Below are positions 23,901 through 35,500 of a stretch of 64,000 nt of DNA, in pieces. The position numbers were made by a program, and so were the translations under genes. The stretch is taken from the NCBI GenBank assembly GCA_903813345.2, contig CAIIXF020000001.1:26959915-27023914 (forward strand), given 5' to 3'. This DNA comes from Owenia fusiformis. Its lineage: Eukaryota > Annelida > Polychaeta > Sabellida > Oweniidae. The notes below the pieces were generated by a model. The model was not told the DNA's origin. It saw only the letters and a list, made by a program, of their open reading frames with translations, and made no database searches. Each line of letters starts with the position of its first letter. Within the stretch, counting starts at the first letter, position 1.

Positions 23901-26386
23901 TGAGTAAATAGGTTCAACATTTTGAAAAAAAATTTGTTGCCTTATTTCAAAATGGTCGCCATTTTTGTCTTGCGAAATTTACTTGTGGCCCATTTCTTAG
24001 CTTTACAAATAATTTCATGCATTGTAAAAAGCCATGTCACTCTAAAGAGTAGTTGTAATGAAATAATTTTGTCACAAAAAATCGTCAGAAAATACATCCA
24101 TTTTTTCAGCTATTTTAGCCATCATTCACTTTTGAGCAACAACATGTGAGCCCAGTACCCATGGTACTAATTATTGCATTCTGACAATGATCTGCCTTTC
24201 AGAAGTTTCTGACATAGTGTTAGAGCAAAAGAAACTTTTGATGATAGTAAAAATGTGAAATTGAAGGTCTTCATTTTAGAAAGTGAGTCTTAACATAAAC
24301 GAAGTCCTTTAAATTTGTCCTTTAAAAATAGAAATTGTGTTTTACATGTCTATTTACTTGAATATCAATCAAATTAGGTGAAAAAGGTCAGCAATTTTTG
24401 TTGAACATTATGTGGAAAAATTGCCATTGTGTGAGATAAATCAGAATACAGTTGTAAAACAGTTGCGATATGTCATCTCTTTTATTATGTCGCAGATCAC
24501 CAGAGGCTGATGCTGAATCTCCAGAACATGCAGAGAATAAGTCCCTCTTGGACCGAGCAGTCAGTAATGTTTTATCTGGCTCTTGTGATGAGAAGGCACA
24601 GGGATTGCCTAGGTTCAAGTCTTGCATGGACTGGGCGAAACCTCTTCATGATGTAGGCATTAGGAGTACCACCGGTGATGATATATACCCGCTACAAAGT
24701 GATACCTTCATACAATGGTAAATAAATACTACATTATTAGTATGGTTCACTGATAAGCTTCTTTAGTTTTTTGTATTGGATGTTCATTGTGATGTTGTAG
24801 CTACAGGCGTGGGGGGGCAAATTTCAAGTCTGAAAAAAATCTTTCCATGCTTGCCTGGAAAACATTTTGGGCCCCAAACTCAAAAATTGGGCCCAACGTT
24901 TGAAAATTTAAAGTCTATTTTGTTGATAATTTGGCCTCAAATTAAAAGATAAGGTCCAAAAGGGCCTAGTAATGAACAAATATGTCAACTAGGCTAATTG
25001 CTATTGCATTTCAGTGTGACACATTTTGCATAATAAAACCACATCAATATCATCTCTTTTTTTTCATGTTTACATTCATGTAATTGATGCGCTTAATGAT
25101 ACTTTTATTGACCACCGGATCAATCAATGTCTTTCCTGCTTCACCAAAATCAAATATGTTAGGTGGTAAAAATACAGCACTAACATGAACTGAAAATACT
25201 TATACTGAAATCAAACTGTTTGATCTTATCTTTGAAATTCTGCTTTTGCATCACATCAGTAAGTTTCAAAATTAATAATTTTTCCCTAATAATTTACTCT
25301 AGAGTTGACTACAGTGTGATGTATGGATATTTGTGACACATATTCCCAATATTATAACCAAGTGTTTAGAGATTTAGCTAAACATTGAATACATTGAATA
25401 AGTTAAAGCTAGAATCACTGAATCGGAGATATGATTGATACAATAGTTTTGGTATTAAAAAGATCCTGTTTTAAAAATTTGTTTTTCTAAACACTTGATT
25501 CATAAGTTGTCACTGATATTATGCTAATCATAAATGTTTTATTTGAAATGAAAAATCAGAGATGGCACATTTCAATAAACTAAAGAATTGATATCAATAT
25601 GAAGATATTTTGAAATAATATCATTCTAATGTCATGTCAAATAATCAGATAATCTTAAGTTTCAAATCCGAAGAGAGTGAATTCATAGATTTAAATAATT
25701 TAGTCCTCATGAAAAATAAATCTGAGATCGAAGAAGAATTCACACATTTTAATTTCCTCACCAAGAAGTGGTCACATGCTATAGTCATCAGTTTTAGTTT
25801 GCTGTCAGCGTCTATGTTTGCTGTCTTTACTAAATGGTTACAGTTTTGGAATTACAACCAGGTAGTAAAAGTCATGTAGTGAAAGTCATGCAGTGAAAGT
25901 TAAAGTCATTTAGTGAAAGTCATGTAGTGAATGCCTTATTATGTGATCTAATGAAAGCAATGTTTCTAGAATAATATGCAACAACAATTACAATTTGTAA
26001 TTTGATGATATTATTTCAGTAAGACTGTGGTCCACTCTGGAGACAACTCCTCCATGTCCAAAAAAGCAAAGAGAGTGTTAGAGTCCCTACATGACCAAGA
26101 GAACCAGGAGACGTCAACTGAGAATGCAATCACTGAGAAAACAAATAACGATGCTACAGCCAGTTCTGTAAATAATATAAACAAAGATAATGGTGCTCCT
26201 ATTCGAAGTAAATCAAACAATGCAGGAAAGTCAGACAATGCAGGAAAGGGCAAAAGAAAATTGCCTGCATCATCTAGTCAGCCAGCGAAGAAGGTGAAAA
26301 AATCAGCGACATCAAAATCATCAAAACTCAAGGATAAACCATTGCTGAAGGGACAACAAGTAATGACACAGTTTTTCAGATTATGA
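5984..26386 (+). CDS. PARPBP: PCNA-interacting partner (PARI), C-terminal five exons
   Basis: Exons 5984-6138, 19207-19375, 20287-20459, 24496-24717 and 26020-26386; all AG/GT borders and phases agree and the joined piece is 361 aa plus stop. The 5' exons lie beyond the window. The first exon carries RIRLGGKSYAP and HVKGLGEF, matching the conserved LGGKGYAP...HVKGL block of vertebrate PARPBP. The third has the GRKTLNILRF segment. The last exon is lysine-rich and ends QQVMTQFFRL, a PIP box (QxxMxxFF) at the extreme C terminus, as in the human protein. PARI binds SUMO-modified PCNA and restrains RAD51 filaments during replication-coupled repair, in the nucleus; this is family knowledge. The second intron is 13 kb, hosts an antisense GPCR gene, and the preceding intron hosts an LTR element. 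Identity rests on recalled similarity. Confidence 0.9.
6827..7199 (+). mobile_element. MITE, copy 1 of a 373 bp family
   Basis: Begins TTAAAGGGGCAA and ends TTGCACCTTTAA, a 12 bp terminal inverted repeat with one mismatch. A near-identical copy lies in opposite orientation at 38143-38514, which defines the ends. No coding capacity. Located in the large PARPBP intron. Confidence 0.85.
7405..8225 (+). repeat. Dispersed duplication block A, copy 1
   Basis: Closely matches 14325-15182 with insertions and deletions: both contain CCTTGGCCTTTTG, GACCATGTGTTTCTGCATG, GTGAGGGGAGGGTGG and the motif GAGACTTCCTCTAACAT at the right end. Copy 1 has about 170 bp (near 7690-7860) lacking in copy 2, and copy 2 has an inserted TTGTA/TTGCA tract. 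Function unknown; probably a non-autonomous transposon or segmental duplication. Confidence 0.85.
8236..9080. other. Intron stretch without recognisable features
   Basis: AT-rich PARPBP intron sequence. A 75-codon open frame at 8471 shows no family features and is treated as chance. Confidence 0.5.
9090..9280. repeat. GATATC-rich foldback repeat
   Basis: Arms carrying GGATATC and TATCATTTTTATCCA in opposite orientations form an imperfect palindrome. Related copies occur near 9825-9955 and 34228-34360, sharing TTGAGGGATATCATTTT. Looks like a small non-autonomous DNA transposon family. Confidence 0.65.
9825..9955. repeat. GATATC-rich foldback repeat, second copy
   Basis: TTTTGAGGGATATCATTTT at the left and ATGATATCACTCAAAATG at the right are inverted relative to each other; same family as 9090-9280. 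Confidence 0.55.
10497..12356 (-). CDS. Orphan class A (rhodopsin-like) GPCR, nested antisense in PARPBP
   Basis: Two exons, 12266-12356 and 10497-11359 (minus), joined in phase 1, give 317 aa. A short extracellular N terminus with an N-glycosylation site (NLT) precedes TM1 with the GN motif (residues 33-34). TM2 has NQAIADL (D63). Cys89 and Cys166 are placed for the TM3-ECL2 disulfide; Cys89 lies exactly 24 residues before the arginine of TRY (113-115), which replaces DRY. TM7 has LNPIIYV (NPIIY 277-281). TM6 reads FFICYILP and lacks the CWxP toggle. The C tail is short with Ser/Thr for arrestin. The plasma-membrane receptor role is family knowledge; the ligand is unknown. Melatonin-receptor/moody/Tre1-like receptors are the closest recalled style, weakly. 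The gene sits wholly within the 13 kb PARPBP intron in antisense. Its own intron holds one foldback element. Confidence 0.9.
11493..12045. mobile_element. Foldback element, truncated copy, in the GPCR intron
   Basis: Starts GGTATCGATATGGCGAAC. Its centre is a palindrome: CATCTATCCCAACCTCATTGG at 11728 is mirrored near 11970, and the CTCAATATTGTAAT arm by ATTACAATATTGAGAG. The family is shared with 13269-13983; the right terminal part is missing here. Confidence 0.75.
12357..13268. other. Region upstream of the nested GPCR gene
   Basis: PARPBP intron sequence 5' of the GPCR start; would contain the GPCR promoter and 5' UTR. No clear TATA-type element or exon could be singled out by eye. Confidence 0.4.
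13269..13983. mobile_element. Foldback element, full-length copy (715 bp)
   Basis: Bounded by GGTATCGATATGG and CCATATCGATACC in inverted orientation; the arms continue with TTCTTAAACC / GGTTTAAGA and the AATATTGTAATT/ATAATATTGAGAG core. No protein coding frame. It is the intact relative of 11493-12045. Confidence 0.8.
14188..14318. repeat. Direct repeat B, left copy, with a 15 bp hairpin
   Basis: Shares TTAGAGATGTGCGAAATGAC and the end CATTATGAAAATGTTGGG with 15186-15324. Contains AGTTCTACCTTAATG, loop GACA, then the complementary arm. Together with the right copy it brackets block A. Confidence 0.8.
14325..15182 (+). repeat. Dispersed duplication block A, copy 2
   Basis: Second copy of 7405-8225, flanked on both sides by the direct repeat B. 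Carries an inserted pentamer microsatellite (14557-14640). Confidence 0.8.
14557..14640. repeat. TTGTA/TTGCA pentamer microsatellite
   Basis: Runs of TTGTA and TTGCA interspersed with TTATA variants, inside block A copy 2 and absent from copy 1, so it expanded after or during duplication. Confidence 0.8.
15186..15324. repeat. Direct repeat B, right copy
   Basis: Second copy of 14188-14318, with the hairpin arm CATTAAGGTAGAACT intact and one base missing from the opposite arm. Confidence 0.8.
15325..19206 (+). other. Remainder of the 13 kb PARPBP intron
   Basis: No gene recognised. Near 17231-17312 a segment with GGGGAGATTCC and ATGTTGTAAAACCACAAAAAG is tandemly duplicated. Short open frames (for example 17127-17363, 18194-18394) have no family features. 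Confidence 0.5.
17231..17312. repeat. Tandem duplication of about 45 bp
   Basis: Two head-to-tail copies containing TCGGGGAGATTCC and CCATGTTGTAAAACCACAAA; the second has 9-10 extra bases. Confidence 0.8.
20460..24495 (+). other. PARPBP intron between exons 20459 and 24496
   Basis: Four kilobases without a recognised gene. It holds the 16 bp minisatellite at 22586-22696 and an otherwise featureless AT-rich background. Inverted AAAGAGGATCTTG and AAGATCCTCTTTT near 23605 and 23888 suggest another degraded foldback element. Confidence 0.5.
22586..22696. repeat. 16 bp minisatellite with strict two-unit alternation
   Basis: Seven units of TATATRTATAATACAG in which the variable base alternates G, A, G, A, G, A, G, so the real period is 32 bp. 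Confidence 0.92.
25862..25934. repeat. Short minisatellite, AGTGAAAGTCAT units
   Basis: About five degenerate 15-16 bp units (TAGTGAAAGTCATG) in the last PARPBP intron, 90 bp before the acceptor at 26019. Confidence 0.8.
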
Positions 26387-26583
26387 TTAGTTTTGGAAAT
26401 GACTACATCTGATGTAAAGTATAGGTTTATTCAAGTTGTAATGACAGTGAACTCATGTCTTAGTATTATTACATAGGAAAATGATCTACAGTACTTGTAT
26501 GTTTTTATTATGTATATTTATGTAAATTGTTTTATTTGCAGTGGACTACTTATTGTGAATCAACATTTACTTAATGTGTTAAG

Positions 26584-26841
26584 GTGCTTATTTTTTTGTG
26601 AAGCCACTCAGTAAAATTACGATTTCTCTGCTCCCTGATGTCCAATCAACATCATTCGAGTATCTATGTGTTTAGATTTCAGTCATGAATTACGTCAATT
26701 TCGCGTGCAAACTTTGGGTAGACATTGTTATTCCCGGATGCCCAAACGTGTCATAAACACATAGGTACTCGAATGATGTTGATTGGACATCAAGTTGCAG
26801 AGAAATCTTAATTTTACTTAATGGCTTCACGTAAAAAAAAG
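26584..26841. mobile_element. Foldback MITE in the PARPBP 3' UTR
   Basis: Arms 26596-26673 and 26757-26836 are inverted copies: GATGTCCAATCAACATCATT is mirrored by AATGATGTTGATTGGACATC. Lies within 200-450 bp after the PARPBP stop, so it is probably transcribed and would form a hairpin in the 3' UTR. Confidence 0.8.
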
Positions 26842-27125
26842 GCGATACAATTTTAATTTTTTGTTTTTGTGTGAACTCTTTCATTTGCATAAAGTGAACT
26901 GTATGAATGAATAGCTCTGTTGATTGCCCATTTTATACAATTTTATGTCTTCTGAGTCTAATTTATTCATTTTCGGCTTCACTCAAAAATGTTTGGTGTG
27001 ATAATGGAGAATTATACTCATTATAGACACATTGCATTTAACATAGAAACCCTATCACTGAGAGAATTTAATGTTGCAAACAAATGGTATAATAATTCAA
27101 TGCACATCTGAGCTCCACCCAGCTT

Positions 27126-27277
27126 ATGCCTTGGTCACATTTGCACTGATTTTCACTACGGCGCCCGGCTGATTAAGTATGTTGTTCAAAATTGAATGCA
27201 GTATTGAACAAAACACTCAATCGGGCTGGCGCCGGCCAATGGATTAGAACAAATGTGACCAGGACATATGCAGCAAT
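27126..27277. repeat. Small palindromic element
   Basis: TTGGTCACATTTG and CAAATGTGACCAGG are inverted at the ends; inside, GGCGCC-containing segments pair. Probably a MITE remnant. Confidence 0.65.
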
Positions 27278-27651
27278 GCTTACAGAAAACCCTTGGTGCA
27301 GCACCTCCTGCTCGGGTGGGCTATTATATGTATAGTCATTGAAATTGTATACTTATTTTAATTTAATAATCATTAATTGGACTTTTAAAAATATTATATT
27401 CTACTCACATATCAAATATGATTTTTGAGGTGTAGGTTTTTAATTCACAATCTATTGTGGGTTAACAAAGCGAGAGTGACTGATATCATATTTTCAAGCA
27501 GATGAAAATATTAATATCATGTATAAATTCATTATATAAATAATAATTATGCAATATGGTGATTCATTTTAATATTGTTTTAGTATAGATTGTAATTTTA
27601 TCATTATTTATATTTTATGGAATGTTACCTAAGATGGGTGGTATTATACAA

Positions 27652-27681
27652 AATAAACATAATATATTATTGAAAAATAAA
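27652..27681 (+). terminator. Candidate PARPBP poly(A) signals
   Basis: AATAAA at 27652-27657 and again at 27676-27681, about 1.27 kb after the stop codon. Chosen because a pair occurs just before an opposite-strand signal of the convergent gene. Position is inference. Confidence 0.45.
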
Positions 27682-27685
27682 CATT

Positions 27686-27691
27686 TTTATT
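27686..27691 (-). terminator. Candidate SLC2A12 poly(A) signal
   Basis: TTTATT on the plus strand is AATAAA for the minus-strand transporter gene, 1.86 kb past its stop codon and 5 bp from the PARPBP signal. Confidence 0.4.
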
Positions 27692-27699
27692 ATTTATAA

Positions 27700-28710
27700 C
27701 TAAGCGAGAACAGATCATTATACATAATTGTTAAAAGTTGTTTTAAATCAAGGAGCATTACTGGGAATTATCACTACATACATGTGCATATGTACAGTAT
27801 ACACATAATCACAAACACAAGCAATGATTACATTATAACACATGTGTATAAATAAGATGTACAGTGGTATTTTACTCATACTTCAAAGGTATGCATTTTG
27901 TGGTTCCCTCACTGTTGTAGTATTTTGAGTTTTTTCATCAAGAGATTTTATTGCCATTAATCATTATAAGTACATATCATACATGAGGGACCCAATTGCC
28001 AGTGGCATTATAGGTGTCCCTATATAGTATTTTGAGTAAATTAATTATAGTAAATGTGACAAGTTTGTTTACTTCTTAATGGCACTCTTAAGTAAATGCA
28101 ATTGTTCCTACTACCTCAATAAACAAGGCTGCTAGAAATCAGCCATAAATGTAAAATGTCAGTTACCACCTGCCAATTGTAACAGATGACAACCACCGAA
28201 TACTGAACAACACCAACTGCTGAACACTGAACAACGTATTGATTTTCTTAACAGTACATCAATACAGATCTTTAAACAATAACATTGTCATGGTATATAT
28301 TACATAAAGATAGACTATATATTACATAAAGATAAGACTTATTGTGTATACACAGTCCTGTAAATGCCTTTAATGTAAATTTTTACAGATCTTATTTTCA
28401 GATCACATATTATATAACAAATACTAATTCCAATATTTGGAAAGTAATTCATAAAGAGAAAAACGAAATGTGTCTCGTAATTTGTAAAGATCAGTCAGAG
28501 ACTGGAATGATATTGGAATGTATAAATGTTTCAACTAAATTGAATTCCTTTCATATCACCTTGAAATACAAAACTAAAAACGTGATCTACATCAAAGCTG
28601 AATTAGCTTTCATGTCATTTGATAATGCTGCTTTTAGAAATAGTCGTTGTTTATGTATATTTAGTGAGGTTTATTGTGCAATGTTGTTTGCCTTATATGC
28701 AGCCATGACT
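27700..28710. other. Presumed 3' UTR of the transporter gene
   Basis: No recognised gene. A 132-codon frame on the plus strand (28342-28740) lacks any family signature and is AT-rich; it is not called. Confidence 0.45.
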
Positions 28711-28718
28711 GTAAAAAG

Positions 28719-29128
28719 TAGGAGTGGGACGGGTAACTAAAATACTGAAAAACTGCGGTTCAGAACCGGTTTTCAGTTCGCTACCCTACTATCAGTTCAG
28801 CTTTCGGTTCGTTTTTGGCTCAATATTTGATCTACAAGTATCAAGAAAACACTGTATTACAGTGATTGTCAACATTTTTGATATTTCCCTACCTTGTCTG
28901 CTGTCTGCTTAATGCATTCAAAAATCAATATAGCATCAGAATCACACATTCCCATTTTCCCAAAAGAAATGAAGATCATTGCAGCCCCAATGAAGTTGAA
29001 ATCAGTCGTTTGGGCTGGGTACTAAAAGCAGTCAATCATAACATATCGCTAAATTGAATGAACCAAATCGAAAAAACTGAACTGACAGCATTTTAACCAA
29101 AAATCCATACCAAACCGTCCCATCCCTA
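28719..29128. mobile_element. hAT-like MITE (410 bp)
   Basis: Ends TAGGAGTGGGACGG and CCGTCCCATCCCTA are inverted. The flanking 8-mers GTAAAAAG (28711-28718) and GGAAAAAG (29129-29136) fit the 8 bp target duplication of hAT elements with one change. No open frame. Confidence 0.75.
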
Positions 29129-29549
29129 GGAAAAAGCCAAGTTGTACATCAGTCTTACAACTACAGTGGTACCATTAAAATGCAAAACTTGCACCAATCC
29201 TCTACTATCCCACAACATTTTCTAGTTTTCAGTCAAAGAGATTCGGGAGTAAACAGAAGCTTGACAAACTCACTGTTGGAAATCAGTGCAATTGGTTCAT
29301 CGCTAATTCCTCTTAATAACACTGTTTTATAATATCCTTTAGAAGAGTATACACGTAGAGTTAGTGACGGTGTAAAAGGGTAGGAGGTCCTATCAAATTA
29401 TGGTCCTACTCTCCATTGATTTATATGGTGACCTTAATACAACTCTTTCCCTCATTATCGTAAACACAATCAGGGCCAGTAAGGGCCATTAAGAAAGGGG
29501 ACCATAATCCCTGGGGGACCATCATTTCTTTCACAACGGGACAATTAAC

Positions 29550-32500
29550 TTATGTTGCAGAAGTCTGCTCTGACACTTGCTCATAATCTGATGAAGAAAT
29601 GACAACATTTCCACTTGTTTCACAAGGCTTGAAACATGGGACCATCTGACAATTTGCCACCATTCTTTTTAAAGCAGAACTACTCTTCATTTCATTTGAT
29701 ACTTGCTCTAAACTTCGATTTTTTGTCTCTGGGACAAAAGAAAATATAAAACATGTTGCGATAAAGCAGACAAAAGCGTAGCCAGTGAACAACCAGCCTA
29801 TACCTATTGTTTTTATCAGGTTTAGAAATGTCATTGAAATAACAAGATTTGTTCCCCAGTTAAACACAGTTGTCATGGCAATTGCACGTCCTTTGATTGA
29901 TGCAGGGAATATCTCACTTAGTACTAGCCATGACACTGGTCCAAATCCCATTGCATATGAAGCCACATAGACCATGAGTGCAAACAATGCAGCCCATTTT
30001 GCCGTGGCAACAGCAAAATCAGTGTTCAGGTCAAATGGCAATACAGTTGTGGGTCCAGCCCCCTTCTTGGTTGAATCACTCTCATCTGGGTCTTGAGTTG
30101 TGTGATAGAGTTCACTAGAGTTGTTTACAGATCTTCTATAAAGTTTAGCTTGATCTGCTGTCTTTAGTGAATCATCGGGGAAGTCTATAATCAATGAACT
30201 TCCATTTGATGTTCTATTTACTGCGATTACTGAATTTCTGTTACAATCTTTCACTTGCATGTCTTGTGGCAGGGATTGCGTGAGAACAGCTAGTAACAAT
30301 ATACTGAACATCATCCCCAAAGCGCCACCTATCAAGAATTTTCTTCTTCCAGCCTTGTCAACAGAAAGCAATGACACTATTGTAGATATGACCTGCAATT
30401 AGTAAGAGCAAATTAATATTACAACCTAAAATAATTATATGGACTGAATCTAGTCATTTGTAATAATTAATTAATTAATTGTAATACTTAATTCAATATA
30501 ACCAGTGAATAGATTTTAAATAGTTATTTTTCAGACGGTCAGGATTTGTTTTCAATAATATGGCTAACAGTGAAAAATGTCCAAATAGTAAAGTGTAAAA
30601 AGTTAAGTTTACCTTTACTGTTCCCAGGCCAACTGTTGCTAGGGTAGCAGCTGAACTGTTGTGGAAACCTAATGATAGGAATATAGTGGGAGCATAGTAC
30701 AACACATTAGGTTGCCCTGTGAACTGAAACCAATCAAAAAAAGCAATTGTCACATTCAGTACAGAATCCAACAATAGGTGGCAAGTTAATTGTCTTCCTC
30801 TGATGCATGAGATTCAGTTTATCTATACTGGATTCTTTCTGGTGCTGCCATCTTTATATCGGCCCAGAACATATGAATCTTAATATACTTTATGTAACAA
30901 TATAATAGAAGTTCTTGGGAATACATTTTGACATGAGTTTAAATATACTTTGTAGAACACATAGTACACAACACCAGTCAGCCAAATATTAAGAATCAGC
31001 TATCTAGGTACCAGTATATGTTATATACTGCATTCTCTGTGATTAGCATTAATTTTTACAATAATGATATGGTAATGGATTGTTATTGGATCATTTAAAT
31101 CGCTAAATAGAAATCCCAGGAGGACTTGGTTTCTTTAAGAAATTGAATCTTTTTCTGATGCATTTGTTAATAATTCAGGTCATTACTCGTATATTTCTTG
31201 AACTTTGGGAAGTGGGTTGGGCGCTCATAAGGGGCTGGGCGCTAAATATGGTATGGTAGTCTTATTACCTGCTGAAAAAAGATGATGCCTGTTCCAATGA
31301 ACATTCTACCTCTCATGTTATCAGCTGAACTAAACAGGTCAAACAGGCTGTGGCTCTGAAATACAATGAACTTGATCATTTATTCATACAATTTTGATCA
31401 TGCTATACTTGTTATAAAGTCTGAATCACAATCAATGGCTCTGAAATACAATCAAGTCAAAAGTTTATACAATTATGGTCATGCTGTAGATGTAATGACA
31501 CAGAACATACTTCCACAATCCATCCATTATACACTTTGATACAAACTTCTCTTTAGTACTTTTCTATAAACCACAAAGTGTGAAAACGATTGTACAAAAA
31601 GTATATGCACCTCTCATGATTTATACATGTCATGTGACTAAAATAAGCTTAACATTTATTTTCTGGGGTATTCTGAGTTGAACATTTTAGTCTCACCAAA
31701 AACCTCACCAGCTTCTTTTTAAAAATACTATCTCAATTAACCTGAAGGTAAATTATTATTTGTATGAACAAAGAAACAATCTACAAAAATTACTGATGAA
31801 TATCATATACCTGCTCTGCGGCAATTGAGATTCTCATGCCATTTAACTCTCGATCCACTGAATTACTACAGCGTAACTTCTGGAGCACTGTCCTAGCCTG
31901 TAATGAGAAACAGTTTCCAAATATGTGGATTAAAGTTGTTAGCATATCAAAATGGGACTGAAAACAAGTGTTCAAATTGATAGGTGTTCAGAATAAAGTA
32001 GTATTCAGATATATACAGGTTAAACTGTACTTAGTGATTGTGCTACTTTAAAACATATTGTGCTATATGGTGTTCTATTGTATTGCCTGCCTGAACTTAC
32101 CTTTTGTTCCTGTTTCTTTAGCATAAGAAATCGTGGACTTTGTGGCAGAAAAATCATCCCTATTCCTTGTATGGCCGCTGCAACTGCAGATAGGCCAAAC
32201 ATGTACCTCCTAAGAATGATAAACAGTGGTAAAGAGTACAATGGGGTGTGTCAAAATGAATATAGATTAAGAGCACTTTCATGAATTATTTTCAATGAAT
32301 GCAGCATGGATTTACTGAGTAATTATGTAAACTACTCAATAAAACTCCCAAAATTACTTACAGCCTATTACTGCAACAAACAAAGCTAGTAGTCTTGCCT
32401 GAACTGGGGATTTAACATGAATCCACTGCGAACACACAGCTGAGCTATATGGGTGGACAATGTGACTTTGATCCACAGCAATTGCAAAATGACCATAGTA

Positions 32501-35500
32501 TAAACTTAAGTTAATGAACATTCCTTACCAGCCATTCTCTGTATTGATAAAGAGGTAGTTGACCAGGTATGCCAGTAGGAGGCCTAGAGTTATGCCTAAC
32601 TCATTCAGAGAGACTAGTAAACCTCTTCTACGCTGTAACAAAAACATTTGCTCCTTCATATAATCATACAAGAACACAAATGTGTACAAAATGTCCCCAC
32701 CAATGGGTGATCCCGTCAAATGGTTATCCTGAAAATGAGTAGACAAGACTTTACCGACACAATTTGAGGACGGAAAATCCAAAATGGCCACCTTAAAATT
32801 TACCCACAATGTCCAAAAATTAGCTAGTTCGAGATTTTCATACTAAGAACCACCCCTGAAAATTCTAAATTGATCTACCAAACAGTTCACCTAAAAACGC
32901 TTAGACAAGACTTTATAGGCAAGATTTTAAGACAGAAAATGCAAAATGATCGCCTTGACATTTATCCAGAATGCCAAAAAACTAATCAGATCTAGAAATT
33001 CATACTTAAAACCATCCCTGAAAATGTGAAATTGATCTACCAAACGGTTCACCTGGAAATGCGTAGACAAGATTTTAGGACGAAAAAATCCAAAATGGCC
33101 GACAATAAAAAAGTGATTATGAGTTTTTGCTGATTTCTTTTAACAAAATTATCACATATAACTACTGTTAACAATAACATAGGCTTTTACAACAAAGTAC
33201 ACCTGAAATTATTTTTAAAGCTACTAAATATTTAAAGTATGAAAACTCAAAAACATCATTCAATATGATACAAAGTATTATCGCACGCTAACTTTCCTTA
33301 AAACATTCAAAATGGCTGACATGACTGAGCTAACAGGTCCAAAATTTAATCAGATGTAGAATGAAGTGAGCTGAACAAGATATTAAAGTTTTAAAAGCAA
33401 CTGTGAAGCTGTTTTTCTTAAAGTTTGCAGACAAGGATTTTAGCATTCGACTTCAAAATGGCCGACAGGAAGTAGGTATCGAGTTAAATGTTATTCATCC
33501 ACATCTGTATGCACTCATAAGTTATCCCTGAAAATTTGAAGGTGATATCTGTAGCGGTATTGAAGAAAACTACCGGACGTACGGACGTACGGACGGACAG
33601 ACAGACAACCAGACGGACGCGCCTAGGCCGACAATATGGCCCCACACTATGTGGTGGGGAAATAAAAACCCAAGTACAAAAATAACATATTATGGTCTGC
33701 TGTTAATGCAAAAATAAGGTGCAAGGCTAATGTTCATGAGATATTTTCCAGTCTGTGAAGAAACAAGACAAAATCCATTCAATGACATTTACTAAAAAAG
33801 AAATACATGACTGCTTTGCATTACATGAGCACTATGGGAGAAAATTGGTATCAGTATTTATATTTGTTGCAATTATTTTTCATTACATAATTTGTACACA
33901 TAACATAATTGACGACATGTCCAATTATGTCATAAATTAAGGCTGAATGAGGTAGGTATGATACTTTGTACTTCTTATGAATGCATTTCCATCGTTTTAG
34001 ATGAAAAATATGTTTCTGTAAAATTTTGTTGAGGCAATTGCCCCGTCTGGCTTATGTCTTACTGTACCCGTGTTCCAATGAGGAAGTTTTACTGGGTGTA
34101 CTGGGTGCACTTACAGCAGGTGCTATCTCCGATATGTAAACACATTCTGCAATGGCTGACAATGACACTGCAAAGCCCACTAGGATTCTCCCTACAATCT
34201 GAAGATAAGAGATTGAAGAGCATGTTGGATATGTATAGGATAGGATATCCTATGATTTTGAGGGATATCATTTTTATCCACAAGTTGATATCAATATCTG
34301 GACAAGTGAGCATAATGTGATATCTGTGGAATATCACTTTTTCCATGCATTTGCAAAATATCATAAATATATTTATATGTTATCATACAGATTTGACCTC
34401 AACTATGGGATTAAATGGTCTAATAATGCATAAGAAAATCCATTTCAATCAGCCATTCATGACTGTTTCAGTAAGCATTTCCTTGGGAACAGCTGTAGCT
34501 TACAGTTATGAAAAATATTGAATTCAAATAAATCTAGAAATTTATCACCGTTATATCATGTGCTGGCGTGTCTGTGAGAATGCGCAATGGCTAGTATATA
34601 AAGAGATTCGGGATATTATGATGGAATGTTGAACTATACAACTATAAATACAGTAGAACCTGCTAAGTGGAACACCTCCGTAAGTGGAACACCTCGCAAG
34701 TGGAACGCTTTTTCAAAGGCCCATTTTAAAAACCCATTGACTTAATGTTAATTGAACCTCTGTAAGTGGAACATCTCCAAACTAGAACAATGAACACCCC
34801 ATATTGAAAAATTAACCTGCTAAGTGGAACAGTCAATTTTCCATAAATTCTAATATTGATACTTTTGTAAACAGAATTAACCTCCTACAGTGATATCTGG
34901 GTATAAAAACAGGTAATAATGTGATAATTGGCAAATTAGGATTACCATATAGCAAATTGGATTAACCTCCTGTAGAGATCAACATGTGATGCTACCACTA
35001 ATTAATTTGATTATTAGCAAATTAGGATTTCATAAGATTATCATTCATCAAATTGGATTAACCTCCTGTAGAGATGGACATGTGATGCTACCTCTAATTA
35101 ATACCCCTTGCTGTTTGTTTCAAACTTGATAAGTAAGATTAAGAATTTCGGTTAAAAACAAATGAATTATTAGCAGTACAAAACAAGTCTTTAAAACTTA
35201 ATTGCCAAATCTTTGTGCCTGAGACTGGCAGAATGAGGAGGATTAAGAATGTCAGAAAACATTTTTGGCAGAATGAGGAGGATTACGAGTGTCAGATACC
35301 TTTTTGAGTAAAACAAATGGATAGTTGATGGTATAGAGCTGCCCTGCAATGAATGGAGAATCATATTTTCGGTGAAACATATAAACCCTATATTTGATCT
35401 TGTATGATCTTTAAATCCCCGCGAAGCCAAAACCTCCGTAAGTGGAACACCTCCTAAGTGGAACGCTTTTTGGCAGAACGGAGGGTGTTCCACTTACACA

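Noticed and set aside
24388-24627. 79-codon minus-strand frame
   Set aside because: Antisense shadow of PARPBP exon 24496-24717.
24805-24980. G-rich stretch considered as a MITE
   Set aside because: No matching inverted end could be found by eye.
26011-26253. 80-codon minus-strand frame
   Set aside because: Antisense shadow of the last PARPBP exon, which is phase-matched and ends in the PIP box.
28342-28740. 132-codon plus-strand frame in the presumed transporter 3' UTR
   Set aside because: Length is suggestive but composition is low-complexity AT-rich and its end runs into the hAT-like MITE at 28719.
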